In this document: positions 11,792 to 18,544 of the stretch, one piece after another
Layout of the letters: every line of letters begins with the position of its first letter
Position numbering within the stretch: position 1 is the first letter of the stretch
DNA from: CAZVWJ01 sp964631325
GTDB lineage: Bacteria; T1Sed10-126
NCBI GenBank assembly: GCA_964631325.1
Contig: CAZVWJ010000051.1
Span: 1-18,544, forward strand
Direction of reading: 5' to 3'
Length of the DNA stretch: 18,544 bases
Made by a program: the position numbers and the translations under genes
Notes under the pieces: generated by a model
The model's database searches: none
What the model saw: only the letters and a program-made list of their open reading frames with translations
Told to the model about the DNA's origin: nothing

Positions 11792-12979
11792 TTATTTTTT
11801 ATTTTCAATTACATCTTTAGTTTCAGCGGGTAATTCCGGAGGAAGCAGAGAAATTTCCACCCGCCGATTAAGCCGCCTGTTTTTATCCGAAGTATTGGGA
11901 ACAAGGGGATGAAATTGGCCGTATGCAACTGCAGCTATTCGTTTTTTGTCAATCTCTTCGGAATAGGCAAGATATTTCAATACTTTCAGAGCCCTGCGAG
12001 CTGAAAGTTCCCAGTTTGAGGGGTAAGCTTCACGAATCGGTAAATCATCAGTATGCCCCCCAACCCTGATCTCCCTATCCGGATATTTTTTCAGCACCGC
12101 GGCCACTTTTTTCAAGGTTTTTTTCGCCCCGTCAACTAATCGGATATCCCCAATTTCAAACAGGATTTTTGTATCCAGGTTAACAACCACTCCCCGGCTT
12201 TCCTTTCGAACCTTAACGTTCTTAATTTTCTGCTTGAATTCTTTTGCAATTGACTTATTTTCCCGCCGCAATTCCTGCAGGCGACTGGCTTTTTTCTCCA
12301 GCCGGCTCCGCAGATTTTCCGTCTCCTTTTGAATTTCTTTGAGCTTCTTCTCTAATTCTGTAACCACCTGCTGATAGTGGTTCACTTCCTGGGAAAGTTG
12401 TTCTTTTTCCTTGCGCAGAGATTTTTTCTCCTGCTTGGTTTTATCCACTTCTTGTTCAAGCAAAGAGACACGAGACTTCTGCGCTTCATATTGTTCCTGG
12501 ATTTTTTGTTTTTCCTCTCGAATACTGGCCACGGTATCGAGATAATTATCCAATTTACCTTCGATTACCTGAACGTGGTTTTGCTCATTTTCCCACTTCT
12601 GCTTGAACTGTTTTACTTTTCCCCGATTACTTTCCAATTCCTGTTTCAACACTTCAGACCGGTTGACTTTCTCAGCAAGCTGTTGCTGAAGAGAATCTAT
12701 GGCGGCCCGATTAGCAAGAATCTGGGCGTGCCTGTATTCAGCAATTATTTCCCGTGAGGGGGCACTCAAATGATCTTTATGGACTTCCATAAATTTATCC
12801 CGAGCTTTACTGAATTTCTGAGGAACGTAATTTTTTGCTTTCAGATGCTCCGCTTCCTCCAGGGCATTTTGGGCTGCCTTATATTCATTCTGCAGCGCCG
12901 GATCCTTTACACCGGGACCAAACAAAGCACACCCGGCAAGTAATGGAATAAGCGAGAGAATTAAAAAACGTTTATACAT
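11792..12979 (-). CDS. OmpA-family outer-membrane lipoprotein with long coiled coil
   Basis: A 395-residue lipoprotein expected on the periplasmic side of the outer membrane, holding it to peptidoglycan. The signal peptide MYKRFLILSLIPLLAGC ends in a lipobox with Cys17. Residues about 25-75 resemble the short DUF4398 helical domain (YKAAQNALEEAEHLKAKNYVP in part). From about 90 to 255 there is an uninterrupted heptad-like coiled coil. The C-terminal OmpA/MotB peptidoglycan-binding domain (about 262-382) has the ligand residues in GHTDD, the NWELSARRA helix and NRRVEI. I choose ATG 12979 rather than GTG 12988, since GGGGTGG lies 5 bases before the ATG. Residues after the domain are a short acidic tail. 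It is direct evidence for a diderm envelope. Confidence 0.9.
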   Translation of the reverse strand: MYKRFLILSLIPLLAGCALFGPGVKDPALQNEYKAAQNALEEAEHLKAKNYVPQKFSKARDKFMEVHKDHLSAPSREIIAEYRHAQILANRAAIDSLQQQLAEKVNRSEVLKQELESNRGKVKQFKQKWENEQNHVQVIEGKLDNYLDTVASIREEKQKIQEQYEAQKSRVSLLEQEVDKTKQEKKSLRKEKEQLSQEVNHYQQVVTELEKKLKEIQKETENLRSRLEKKASRLQELRRENKSIAKEFKQKIKNVKVRKESRGVVVNLDTKILFEIGDIRLVDGAKKTLKKVAAVLKKYPDREIRVGGHTDDLPIREAYPSNWELSARRALKVLKYLAYSEEIDKKRIAAVAYGQFHPLVPNTSDKNRRLNRRVEISLLPPELPAETKDVIENKK

Positions 12980-13052
12980 TTCATCCACCCCAATATAAAG
13001 TTTTGTTTACACATTTAAAATATTATTACTTAATTCAGTCAGATATAAAAGT

Positions 13053-14219
13053 TTATTCTATCCCAAAGTTGACAAAATTTTCAACCAGATATTCAGCCCG
13101 ACGACGGGCCTTTTTAGCTTTTTCCGGAGCCTGAGTTCTCAATCCTTGAGCCGCAGCTCGATAATATTTTACTGCTTTTTCATAATCACGAACAGCTTTG
13201 AAGCGATCATATATTTGAGCAAGTTTCAAAGTTAACAGGGGGTTACTCCTCGACTTGTAAACCCGGCGAGCTTTTTCAAGAAGCTGGCGGGCCCGTTCAA
13301 TCCCCCCCTGTTCAGCAGCGATACTTCCCAGCATCTTAATTGCTTTTGTCCAGATAGAACTTCCACGGTGTTTATACTGAATCCGCATTAAAACCAGTTC
13401 CGCCTGTTCATCGTTATCGTTTTTGCGGTAAGCCTGAGCTATAGAATAAAGCCATTCCGGTACCGTTGCCCCCGGATATTGTTCGATCAACCGGCGCCAG
13501 GTTTCTATTGCTTGCTGATATTCTTCAGCCAGGTAATAACTCTCAGCTAATTTTTCCAGCCAACGTTTTTGTAAGGGACCGGTATCCCCATCATCGGCAT
13601 TTTTTTTGATTTTTTCAATCTGCTTCTGTATTTCTTCGCGGGCCGGATCGAATTTCTTACGCTCAATTAGCTCTTCAACAAGCTGCCATTGTTGGGAATC
13701 AATTTGAGGCCGGTCATTTCTGCTTGGTGCTTGAGAGGAACGGGTTGGACTTTTCTTCATCCAATCAGGTTTTTTAAAACGTGATTCTGTAGCCGGTTGT
13801 GTCGACTTAGCCGGTCGGACAGATGAAATATCAACCACATAGGTTTCAGATCCCAACCTTTTTTTGACCAGCGCGGTTTCAATACTTTTTTTAAAAACCA
13901 GGTGAGCTGTCCCGGGTGAACCGGCCCGAAAAATGAATCTAATATCCCGTGAATTTTTTCCCGTCCCCCGGGATTGAAAATTCACCAGATCCTGCTCATC
14001 AGAATTCACTCGCCAGCTCTGATAACTGGATTCCCTGGAAAGAGTAAGGGCAAAAGTTTCCCCGGATTTAACCTGTAACCGTTTAACTGCAGTTAGACCG
14101 GCAGGGGGTACTACCAACAACAGCAACAAAATAAAACAACTGACCAGACCGGCGCGTAAAAATTTATTCTTTTTTATCGATCTGTATATCGGCATCAGTA
14201 GTTGAATTCCATTGGACAT
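13053..14219 (-). CDS. secreted TPR protein with N-terminal beta domain
   Basis: A 388-residue exported protein. A basic n-region and a hydrophobic run (about 22-44, ending PPAGLTA) make a signal peptide. Residues 48-132 form a beta-type domain (LQVKSGETFALTL, SYQSWRV, FRAGSPGTAHLVF) whose pattern recalls chagasin-like or pilotin-like beta folds, without the inhibitor loops being certain. A low-complexity basic linker (133-175) leads to about five TPR-like helical pairs (176-388), such as LAESYYLAEEYQQAIETWRRL. TPR arrays mediate protein contacts; the layout resembles periplasmic CpoB/YbgF-type helpers of the envelope. Two starts are possible: ATG 14219 (AGGTGA almost touching) and ATG 14195; both overlap the upstream lipoprotein gene, by 56 or 32 bp. 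Confidence 0.75.
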   Translation of the reverse strand: MSNGIQLLMPIYRSIKKNKFLRAGLVSCFILLLLLVVPPAGLTAVKRLQVKSGETFALTLSRESSYQSWRVNSDEQDLVNFQSRGTGKNSRDIRFIFRAGSPGTAHLVFKKSIETALVKKRLGSETYVVDISSVRPAKSTQPATESRFKKPDWMKKSPTRSSQAPSRNDRPQIDSQQWQLVEELIERKKFDPAREEIQKQIEKIKKNADDGDTGPLQKRWLEKLAESYYLAEEYQQAIETWRRLIEQYPGATVPEWLYSIAQAYRKNDNDEQAELVLMRIQYKHRGSSIWTKAIKMLGSIAAEQGGIERARQLLEKARRVYKSRSNPLLTLKLAQIYDRFKAVRDYEKAVKYYRAAAQGLRTQAPEKAKKARRRAEYLVENFVNFGIE

Positions 14220-14472
14220 TCACCTGGGCTTTACCTTCAGTATAACCAGGTTTTTCAACCATTATGGTGTATTCACCTACGGGGATATTGTCAAGTTTAT
14301 ACCCATTTTCAGTAGACCGAACTGAATGACTGGGCGGACGGGTAGTAACAATAGCCCCAACAACAGGCCGATCCATTGTATCAATTACCTGGCCCTTGAT
14401 AGTCCCGGTCAAACATCCAGTCAACAAAAAAGCAGGTATCACAAGTGCCATAATCAAAAATATTTTTCTCAT
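14164..14472 (-). CDS. small lipoprotein with carboxypeptidase-regulatory-like domain
   Basis: A 102-residue lipoprotein. The signal peptide MRKIFLIMALVIPAFLLTGC has Cys20 in a standard lipobox. The remainder is one seven-stranded beta sandwich of the CarboxypepD_reg/PEGA type: GTIKGQVIDTMDRPVVGAIV, then STENGYKLDNIPVGEYTIMV and ADIQIDKKE. Such domains are binding or spacer modules on surface proteins. ATG 14472 is chosen over the in-frame GTG 14484 because GAGGTGA ends 8 bases before it and contains that GTG. It is the first gene of the minus-strand envelope series and lies 53 bases after a predicted transcription start. Confidence 0.82.
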   Translation of the reverse strand: MRKIFLIMALVIPAFLLTGCLTGTIKGQVIDTMDRPVVGAIVTTRPPSHSVRSTENGYKLDNIPVGEYTIMVEKPGYTEGKAQVNVQWNSTTDADIQIDKKE

Positions 14473-14516
14473 CAGAAAATTCACCTCAAACTTAAAATTA
14501 AGAGCTTCCCTATGTT

Positions 14517-14560
14517 AGTTTATCGGGTAGAATGATAAAATGATAAACTCTATTTGGCAA
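14517..14560 (-). promoter_or_regulatory. sigma70-type promoter overlapped by a palindrome
   Basis: On the minus strand TTGCCA (14560-14555) and TATCAT (14537-14532) are separated by exactly 17 bases; each matches the consensus in 5 of 6 positions. Transcription would start near 14525 and read into the lipoprotein gene. The perfect 8-bp inverted repeat AGTTTATC (14517-14524) / GATAAACT (14542-14549) straddles the -10 box, one arm lying in the spacer and the other at the start site. This is a position typical for a repressor operator, or the arm could form a 5' UTR hairpin. Confidence 0.65.
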
Positions 14561-14675
14561 TTTTTACAGTAATTCTTTTGCCAGCGAGCAACTAAGAATA
14601 TACGATATTCAATGTTTGGGTTTAGAATTCACAACTGGGTTTTTTTGAAAAAGCGATTTTACCACTTCAAAATGA

Positions 14676-14873
14676 AATTATAACTACTCAGCTATCTCCT
14701 CTCCCCTGGTGGGAGAGGAGCCAGGGTGAGGGGGAACGATGACACGGACAGTGTTCACCACCACCTAACCTCCCCCATCAAGGGGGAGGAATGATGGAAT
14801 GAAAGTTGATGCACTTGATAGTTGATAGTTGAATCTAAGCCCCCATTTGTATTTTCCCCCATCAGGGGGAAAA
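14676..14873. repeat. cluster of GC-rich palindromic repeats upstream of the PBP gene
   Basis: Three palindromes follow one another: CTCCTCTCCC/GGGAGAGGAG (14696-14720, perfect 10-bp stem), CCTCCCCC-ATCA-type (14769-14789) and TTTTCCCCC/GGGGGAAAA (14852-14873). Between the last two is the tail TTGATGCACTTGATAG...TTGAATCTAAGC shared with 4645-4672. This fills the 452-bp divergent gap apart from the lipoprotein promoter. No gene or convincing promoter for the PBP gene is seen in 14874-14924. Confidence 0.65.
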
Positions 14874-14924
14874 GATTAAGTAAGTAGTTACCTAAAATTT
14901 TCTGTTTTAAGATACAAAACGGAT

Positions 14925-17045
14925 ATGATAGAGATGTTACTTGATAAAAAAAGTTACAGGACTAAGAACAAAGGTAGTATTTTGAAAAAGATTATTTTTT
15001 TTGTCATTCTATTCCTGTTTTCATTTTTCTGTCTTAGCCTTGGGACCGGAGTGGGAATTATTACTGCCTACTGGGGTGATTTACCTTCCCTGGCCCCACT
15101 TGAGGATTACAATTCAGGAAAATGGAACCTGCCCACTAAAGTTTATTCCTCCCGGGGAAAAGTAGTCGCCACATTTTCAGAAGAGAAGCGAGAGCTTATC
15201 CGGATTGAAGAGCTCCCTCAGGAATTAATTCAGGCTGTAGTGACGATTGAGGACAGCCGCTTTTTCCAACATAATGGGATAGACTTCCAGGGAATCCTGA
15301 GGGCTGCAATTAAAAATTTCATGGCCGGAAAAATTGTTGAAGGGGGAAGTACTATTACCCAGCAACTAGCAAAAGTTTTATTCTTTTCGCCCCGTCAGAC
15401 TCTCCGCCGAAAAATAAGGGAAGCACTTCTTGCCATTAAAATCGAACGGACTTATACAAAAAGGGAAATTCTGGAGCGTTATTTCAATAAAATTTACTTC
15501 GGGGGCGGAGCTTACGGAGTCGAAGCCGCTTCCCAAATTTATTTTGGAAAAAGCGCCCGGAATATTAATACTGCTGAGGCCGCCCTCCTGGCAACCCTGC
15601 CCAAGGCTCCGACCTATTACTCGCCCCTGGTCAATCCTGAAGAATCCCGGGAACGCCACCGCTTAGCCCTTCGCTTAATGGCGAAAAAGAACCTGATCAC
15701 AGACACAGAAGCACAACAAATGTACAAGCGTTTCTGGAAACAGTTTGAACAAAAACAATTAGAACGCGAAGATAGAAAACAGGAGCTAATCAAAGGAGCT
15801 CCCTATTTTGTCGAACACATTAGAAAAAAATTAATCGATAAATATGGAGCTGAAGTTATTTATCAGGGCGGGTTAAAGGTAAAAACCACCTTAAATATGA
15901 AATATCAACAAATCCTGCAAAACACAATCTACAACTACCTGCTGGAAATAAACAAAAAACTGGATAATTTGTCCGACACCGCTACAGAAATACCACCAAA
16001 TCCCACCCAGGATATCATCGAGGGCGCAGCGCTAATCAAAGACCCCCAGAATGGGACCGTAAAAGCTATGGTTGGGGGACATGAATGGCACGTAGATAAC
16101 CAATTAAACCGAGCAATTCAAAGCCACAGACAACCCGGCTCAGCTTTTAAACCAATTTTATACACGGCAGCGCTGGACAACGGTTTTACCCAGGTAAATA
16201 AGCTCCAGGACCGGCCCATGATTTTCAATACCCCGCAGGGACGCTGGCAACCACAAAATTACAGCGAAAATTTCCACGGAGAAATTCTTCTGCGGACCGC
16301 TTTAATTCACAGTTATAACGTAGCAACCGTAGATTTGATGGAAAAAATCGGGCCCCAAAAAGTTATAGAGTACGCCCGAAAACTGGGGGTCAAGTCTCCC
16401 CTGCAACCGCATATGTCTCTGGCTCTGGGTGGATTGGGGCACGGTGTTTCACCACTGGAGATGGTCAACGTCTACAGTACATTCGCAAACAAGGGGATCC
16501 GAACCGATGCAATATTTATAAAGGAAGTCCAGGACCGGGAAGGAAATATACTGGAGAGAAACTTTACCCAAAAAAGAGAAGTCATCTCGCGACAAATTGC
16601 TTTTTTAATTACTAATATACTCAAATCAGTGGTTGAAACAGGAACCGGACGGCGAATCGGAAGGACGTTTAAACGGCCCATAGCCGGCAAAACCGGGACC
16701 ACAAATAATTTTCGGGATGCATGGTTTATGGGCTATACCCCCCGCCTGGTAATGGGAAGCTGGTTCGGCTATGACTCGAGCAACCGCTCTCTCGGCCCCC
16801 ACATGGCCGGCGGGGTAGTGGCGGGAGAATTCTGGCGGCGGGCGGCCAAAGAAATATTTGCCGGCAAAAAGCCTCGCTCATTTTCTGTCCCAACGGGGAT
16901 CAACTTCGTGCAAATCGATCCGGAAACCGGGTATCGCGCGACAATCCACTGTCCACACACAGTAGCCGTTCCCTTCCTTACTGGCACGGCACCAACCCGT
17001 CCCTGCCCCAAGCACGGGGGACTAAGTCTCTACAGCCAGAAGTAG
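14925..17045 (+). CDS. penicillin-binding protein 1A, bifunctional class A
   Basis: A 706-residue peptidoglycan synthase that polymerises lipid II and cross-links the stems outside the inner membrane. After a cytoplasmic basic tail there is one membrane helix (about 22-48). The GT51 glycosyltransferase has the catalytic Glu109 in IEDSRFF, GGSTITQQLAK (140-150) and the RKIREALLAIKIE segment. The transpeptidase has SAFK (Ser406, Lys409), SYN (463-465) and KTGT (589-592), all intact. The C-terminus (about 655-706) is a short extension with CPHT and CPKHGG, two cysteines that may pair. The start at ATG 14925 has only a weak ACGG site; a second ATG at 14934 is possible. It is single, convergent with the isomerase-like gene with a 13-bp gap. 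Confidence 0.94.
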   Translation: MIEMLLDKKSYRTKNKGSILKKIIFFVILFLFSFFCLSLGTGVGIITAYWGDLPSLAPLEDYNSGKWNLPTKVYSSRGKVVATFSEEKRELIRIEELPQELIQAVVTIEDSRFFQHNGIDFQGILRAAIKNFMAGKIVEGGSTITQQLAKVLFFSPRQTLRRKIREALLAIKIERTYTKREILERYFNKIYFGGGAYGVEAASQIYFGKSARNINTAEAALLATLPKAPTYYSPLVNPEESRERHRLALRLMAKKNLITDTEAQQMYKRFWKQFEQKQLEREDRKQELIKGAPYFVEHIRKKLIDKYGAEVIYQGGLKVKTTLNMKYQQILQNTIYNYLLEINKKLDNLSDTATEIPPNPTQDIIEGAALIKDPQNGTVKAMVGGHEWHVDNQLNRAIQSHRQPGSAFKPILYTAALDNGFTQVNKLQDRPMIFNTPQGRWQPQNYSENFHGEILLRTALIHSYNVATVDLMEKIGPQKVIEYARKLGVKSPLQPHMSLALGGLGHGVSPLEMVNVYSTFANKGIRTDAIFIKEVQDREGNILERNFTQKREVISRQIAFLITNILKSVVETGTGRRIGRTFKRPIAGKTGTTNNFRDAWFMGYTPRLVMGSWFGYDSSNRSLGPHMAGGVVAGEFWRRAAKEIFAGKKPRSFSVPTGINFVQIDPETGYRATIHCPHTVAVPFLTGTAPTRPCPKHGGLSLYSQK

Positions 17046-17058
17046 CTCCTACTCATTG

Positions 17059-18402
17059 TCAGGGGGGAGTTAAGAAATTAACGTCCAGTAATTTTGCTGT
17101 TTCTTCCAGCCGGGACATCCAGTCGCCATAAACAGTAATCCAGTGAAACCCCTGGAAATTATCATAAAGAAATTTCCCGTCCGGAACGTCCGCTTCCATC
17201 TGGGTAATACAGACGTGGTAATCAGTGTTATGGGTAATTGTCGCCGGGGTGGCAATAATGTGCTTGAGGTCATGGGAAAATCCGGCAACAGTGATTTCCC
17301 GGCCCGGTTCCATGCTAACAGAGGGGGCAAGGCCCAACCTGGTCTCATGGTGAACGGAAGCCCGGTACTCCTCGCCTTCACCTTCATAACCTTCCATTTG
17401 AGTCGGCGAAGTGCAGTGAGCCATCAGTAATTTATCCTCGTCCGGTTTGATCACCGGATCGTTAAGAAAGGTCGCCCGGTTGGCCAGGGACTGCATAATT
17501 ATGGAAGTAAAGGTCTGGGGAATATCCGCCTCACAGACGGCGGGAATCCCCTCGTCCCGGAGCCGCATAAAGGCCAGACAGGGAGTCGTCTGGACCTGCA
17601 TTAAATTCTCAGAGAGACAATTTATCGTCACCGCATTATAATCACGTTCGGCAATTAATCTTTTCAGAGTAAGATATAATCGGGCCGACATCTGGCCCTT
17701 TTCTTTGTTTTCAGCCGACTCATCAATGGAAGCCGCCCTGTCAAGAAAATCCCGACGAACCTCCTCAACGCGATCATCCTCAAGGGACATCTGGTTCAAT
17801 TCATCTTCAAATTTATCAAAAGACATAAAATCAATCGTGGTGCCAAACCGGCTCGCCCACCGCCGGGCCACCCGTTCACCACCAAAATAATCGTTTGGGG
17901 TGCCGACACAGAGGACGCGGCTATTTACGAGTTTTTTCCGGGCCCGGTAGGCTTCAATTATATCCACGATTCGATCAAAATCATTTAAAACGTGGTGAAC
18001 ATTGGGGAAATCCTTGAGTGCATCCTGGTCATACCACTGCTGGTAAAGAACGTGACCGTACAATTCATCTTCATCCTCACGAATTTTCGTCACCCAGACA
18101 GTGGGAACTCCGTAACTCATCAAGGCGGTGCGGGCATTCCGACCGGTCCCGGAAACACCATAAACCAGCAGTAAATCGACGTCAGAATATTTGGTTGAAT
18201 AATCAAGGACATCATCAACGCTTTTTATTACATCACCGCCAAAAAGCTCATAGCCAAGCTCCTCAAGTTTTTTAATATCCCCATTTTTTATTCGATTCTC
18301 CTCCTCATCCACATCAGAATGTTCAGCCATCAAACCCCACTGATCGACGTAGGGGGGATTGGGATAAGGGGGCTCACCGAGAACCATCCAACCAATTTTC
18401 AT
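17059..18402 (-). CDS. L-fucose/L-arabinose isomerase-like protein
   Basis: A 447-residue cytoplasmic protein with the architecture of the FucI/AraA superfamily: an N-terminal Rossmann-like half (about 1-165; MKIGWMVLGEPPYP, then VDLLLVYGVSGTG) and a C-terminal half with NCLSENLMQVQTTPCLAFMR (261-280), EGIPAVCEADIP (284-295), MAHCTSP (327-333), the HHE group (351-353) and FHWITVYGDW (419-428). Acidic and His residues in these segments (Glu291, Asp293, His329, His351, His420) are where the family holds a divalent metal and substrate. Related proteins isomerise aldoses, including fucose, arabinose and sulfoquinovose; the sugar cannot be told here and no sugar kinase or transporter is in view. 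The ATG has a poor nearby ribosome site; see the separate leader entry. Confidence 0.8.
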   Translation of the reverse strand: MKIGWMVLGEPPYPNPPYVDQWGLMAEHSDVDEEENRIKNGDIKKLEELGYELFGGDVIKSVDDVLDYSTKYSDVDLLLVYGVSGTGRNARTALMSYGVPTVWVTKIREDEDELYGHVLYQQWYDQDALKDFPNVHHVLNDFDRIVDIIEAYRARKKLVNSRVLCVGTPNDYFGGERVARRWASRFGTTIDFMSFDKFEDELNQMSLEDDRVEEVRRDFLDRAASIDESAENKEKGQMSARLYLTLKRLIAERDYNAVTINCLSENLMQVQTTPCLAFMRLRDEGIPAVCEADIPQTFTSIIMQSLANRATFLNDPVIKPDEDKLLMAHCTSPTQMEGYEGEGEEYRASVHHETRLGLAPSVSMEPGREITVAGFSHDLKHIIATPATITHNTDYHVCITQMEADVPDGKFLYDNFQGFHWITVYGDWMSRLEETAKLLDVNFLTPP

Positions 18403-18414
18403 AATTGAAATTTC

Positions 18415-18459
18415 CCTGAACTCAACTGTTCCACAAATAGAGTTCAGGTCAACCTCCTT
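18415..18459 (-). promoter_or_regulatory. displaced Shine-Dalgarno and inverted repeat before the isomerase-like gene
   Basis: On the minus strand AAGGAGG (18459-18453) lies about 50 bases before the ATG at 18402. Between them is a perfect 9-bp inverted repeat, CCTGAACTC (18448-18440 region) and GAGTTCAGG (18423-18415), with a 16-nt spacer. The repeat could be an operator or an RNA hairpin that brings the ribosome site near the ATG. An in-frame CTG six bases after AAGGAGG would be an alternative start, adding 15 residues; an in-frame TGA lies just upstream of that. Confidence 0.5.
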
Positions 18460-18491
18460 TCAGGAAATAAAATCGTCCTTTATGTTTAGCC

Positions 18492-18544
18492 CGGATAATT
18501 CGCGACAGCGTAACTGTCGGGAATTATCCGTCCGAAGGACAGCC
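18492..18544. repeat. palindromic element cut by the window end
   Basis: GGATAATTC (18493-18501) pairs with GAATTATCC (18521-18529), and inside it GACAG pairs with CTGTC around the 5-nt loop CGTAA. GTCC-GAA-GGAC follows directly (18530-18540). The two-step stem with a 5-nt loop resembles the P2 hairpins of the motif near uvrB in shape only; the conserved linkers are absent in the visible part. Confidence 0.6.

Noticed and set aside
14874..14924. Promoter for the PBP gene (TTACCT with GATACA at 17 bp)
   Set aside because: The boxes match the consensus too poorly to list.

Overview
The window looks like chromosomal DNA of a diderm (two-membrane) anaerobic bacterium with strongly acidic proteins. 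Two lipoprotein signal peptides, an OmpA-type peptidoglycan-binding lipoprotein, a class A PBP and a Trk potassium system fit a moderately halophilic, outer-membrane-bearing Firmicute such as the Halanaerobiales. That placement is inference from gene content; there is no rRNA or other firm taxonomic marker. No phage, plasmid, CRISPR or complete IS genes are visible.

Left part (1-3700): a perfect hairpin and an 88-bp palindromic repeat precede a DUF4870 membrane protein (+). Convergent to it lie an ACT-ACT protein and a D-2-hydroxyacid dehydrogenase (-). A second 88-bp repeat copy, inverted, lies before an unlisted 57-codon gene for a bacterial histone-fold protein (2636-2809, +), which has a clear terminator. 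Then on the minus strand comes nadC, overlapping a MTH1187-type thiamine-binding protein, followed by a stand-alone FliG-C-like protein.

Middle (4545-10307): uvrB, then trkH and trkA (2-bp gap), all on the minus strand. Both sides of uvrB carry unusual folded intergenic DNA: a 418-bp element (7016-7433) with terminal inverted repeats, a 5-bp flanking direct repeat and two inverted copies of a three-stem motif, and a third, solo copy of the motif (4713-4861). The stems differ in sequence between copies but keep their pairing, while the joining segments (GGATTT, ACCTCrG, GAGAATGA) are conserved. I do not recognise this as a known RNA family; it is the best candidate here for an undescribed system.

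Right part (10566-18402): a minus-strand envelope series starts from a good sigma70-type promoter at 14532-14560. It encodes a small carboxypeptidase-regulatory-like lipoprotein, a secreted TPR protein with an N-terminal beta domain, a coiled-coil OmpA lipoprotein and an unknown protein with a C-terminal membrane anchor. Divergent from it is a class A PBP (+), convergent with an L-fucose isomerase-like protein. Several intergenic gaps carry GC-rich palindromes of the CTCTCCC...GGGAGAG type, a dispersed repeat family.
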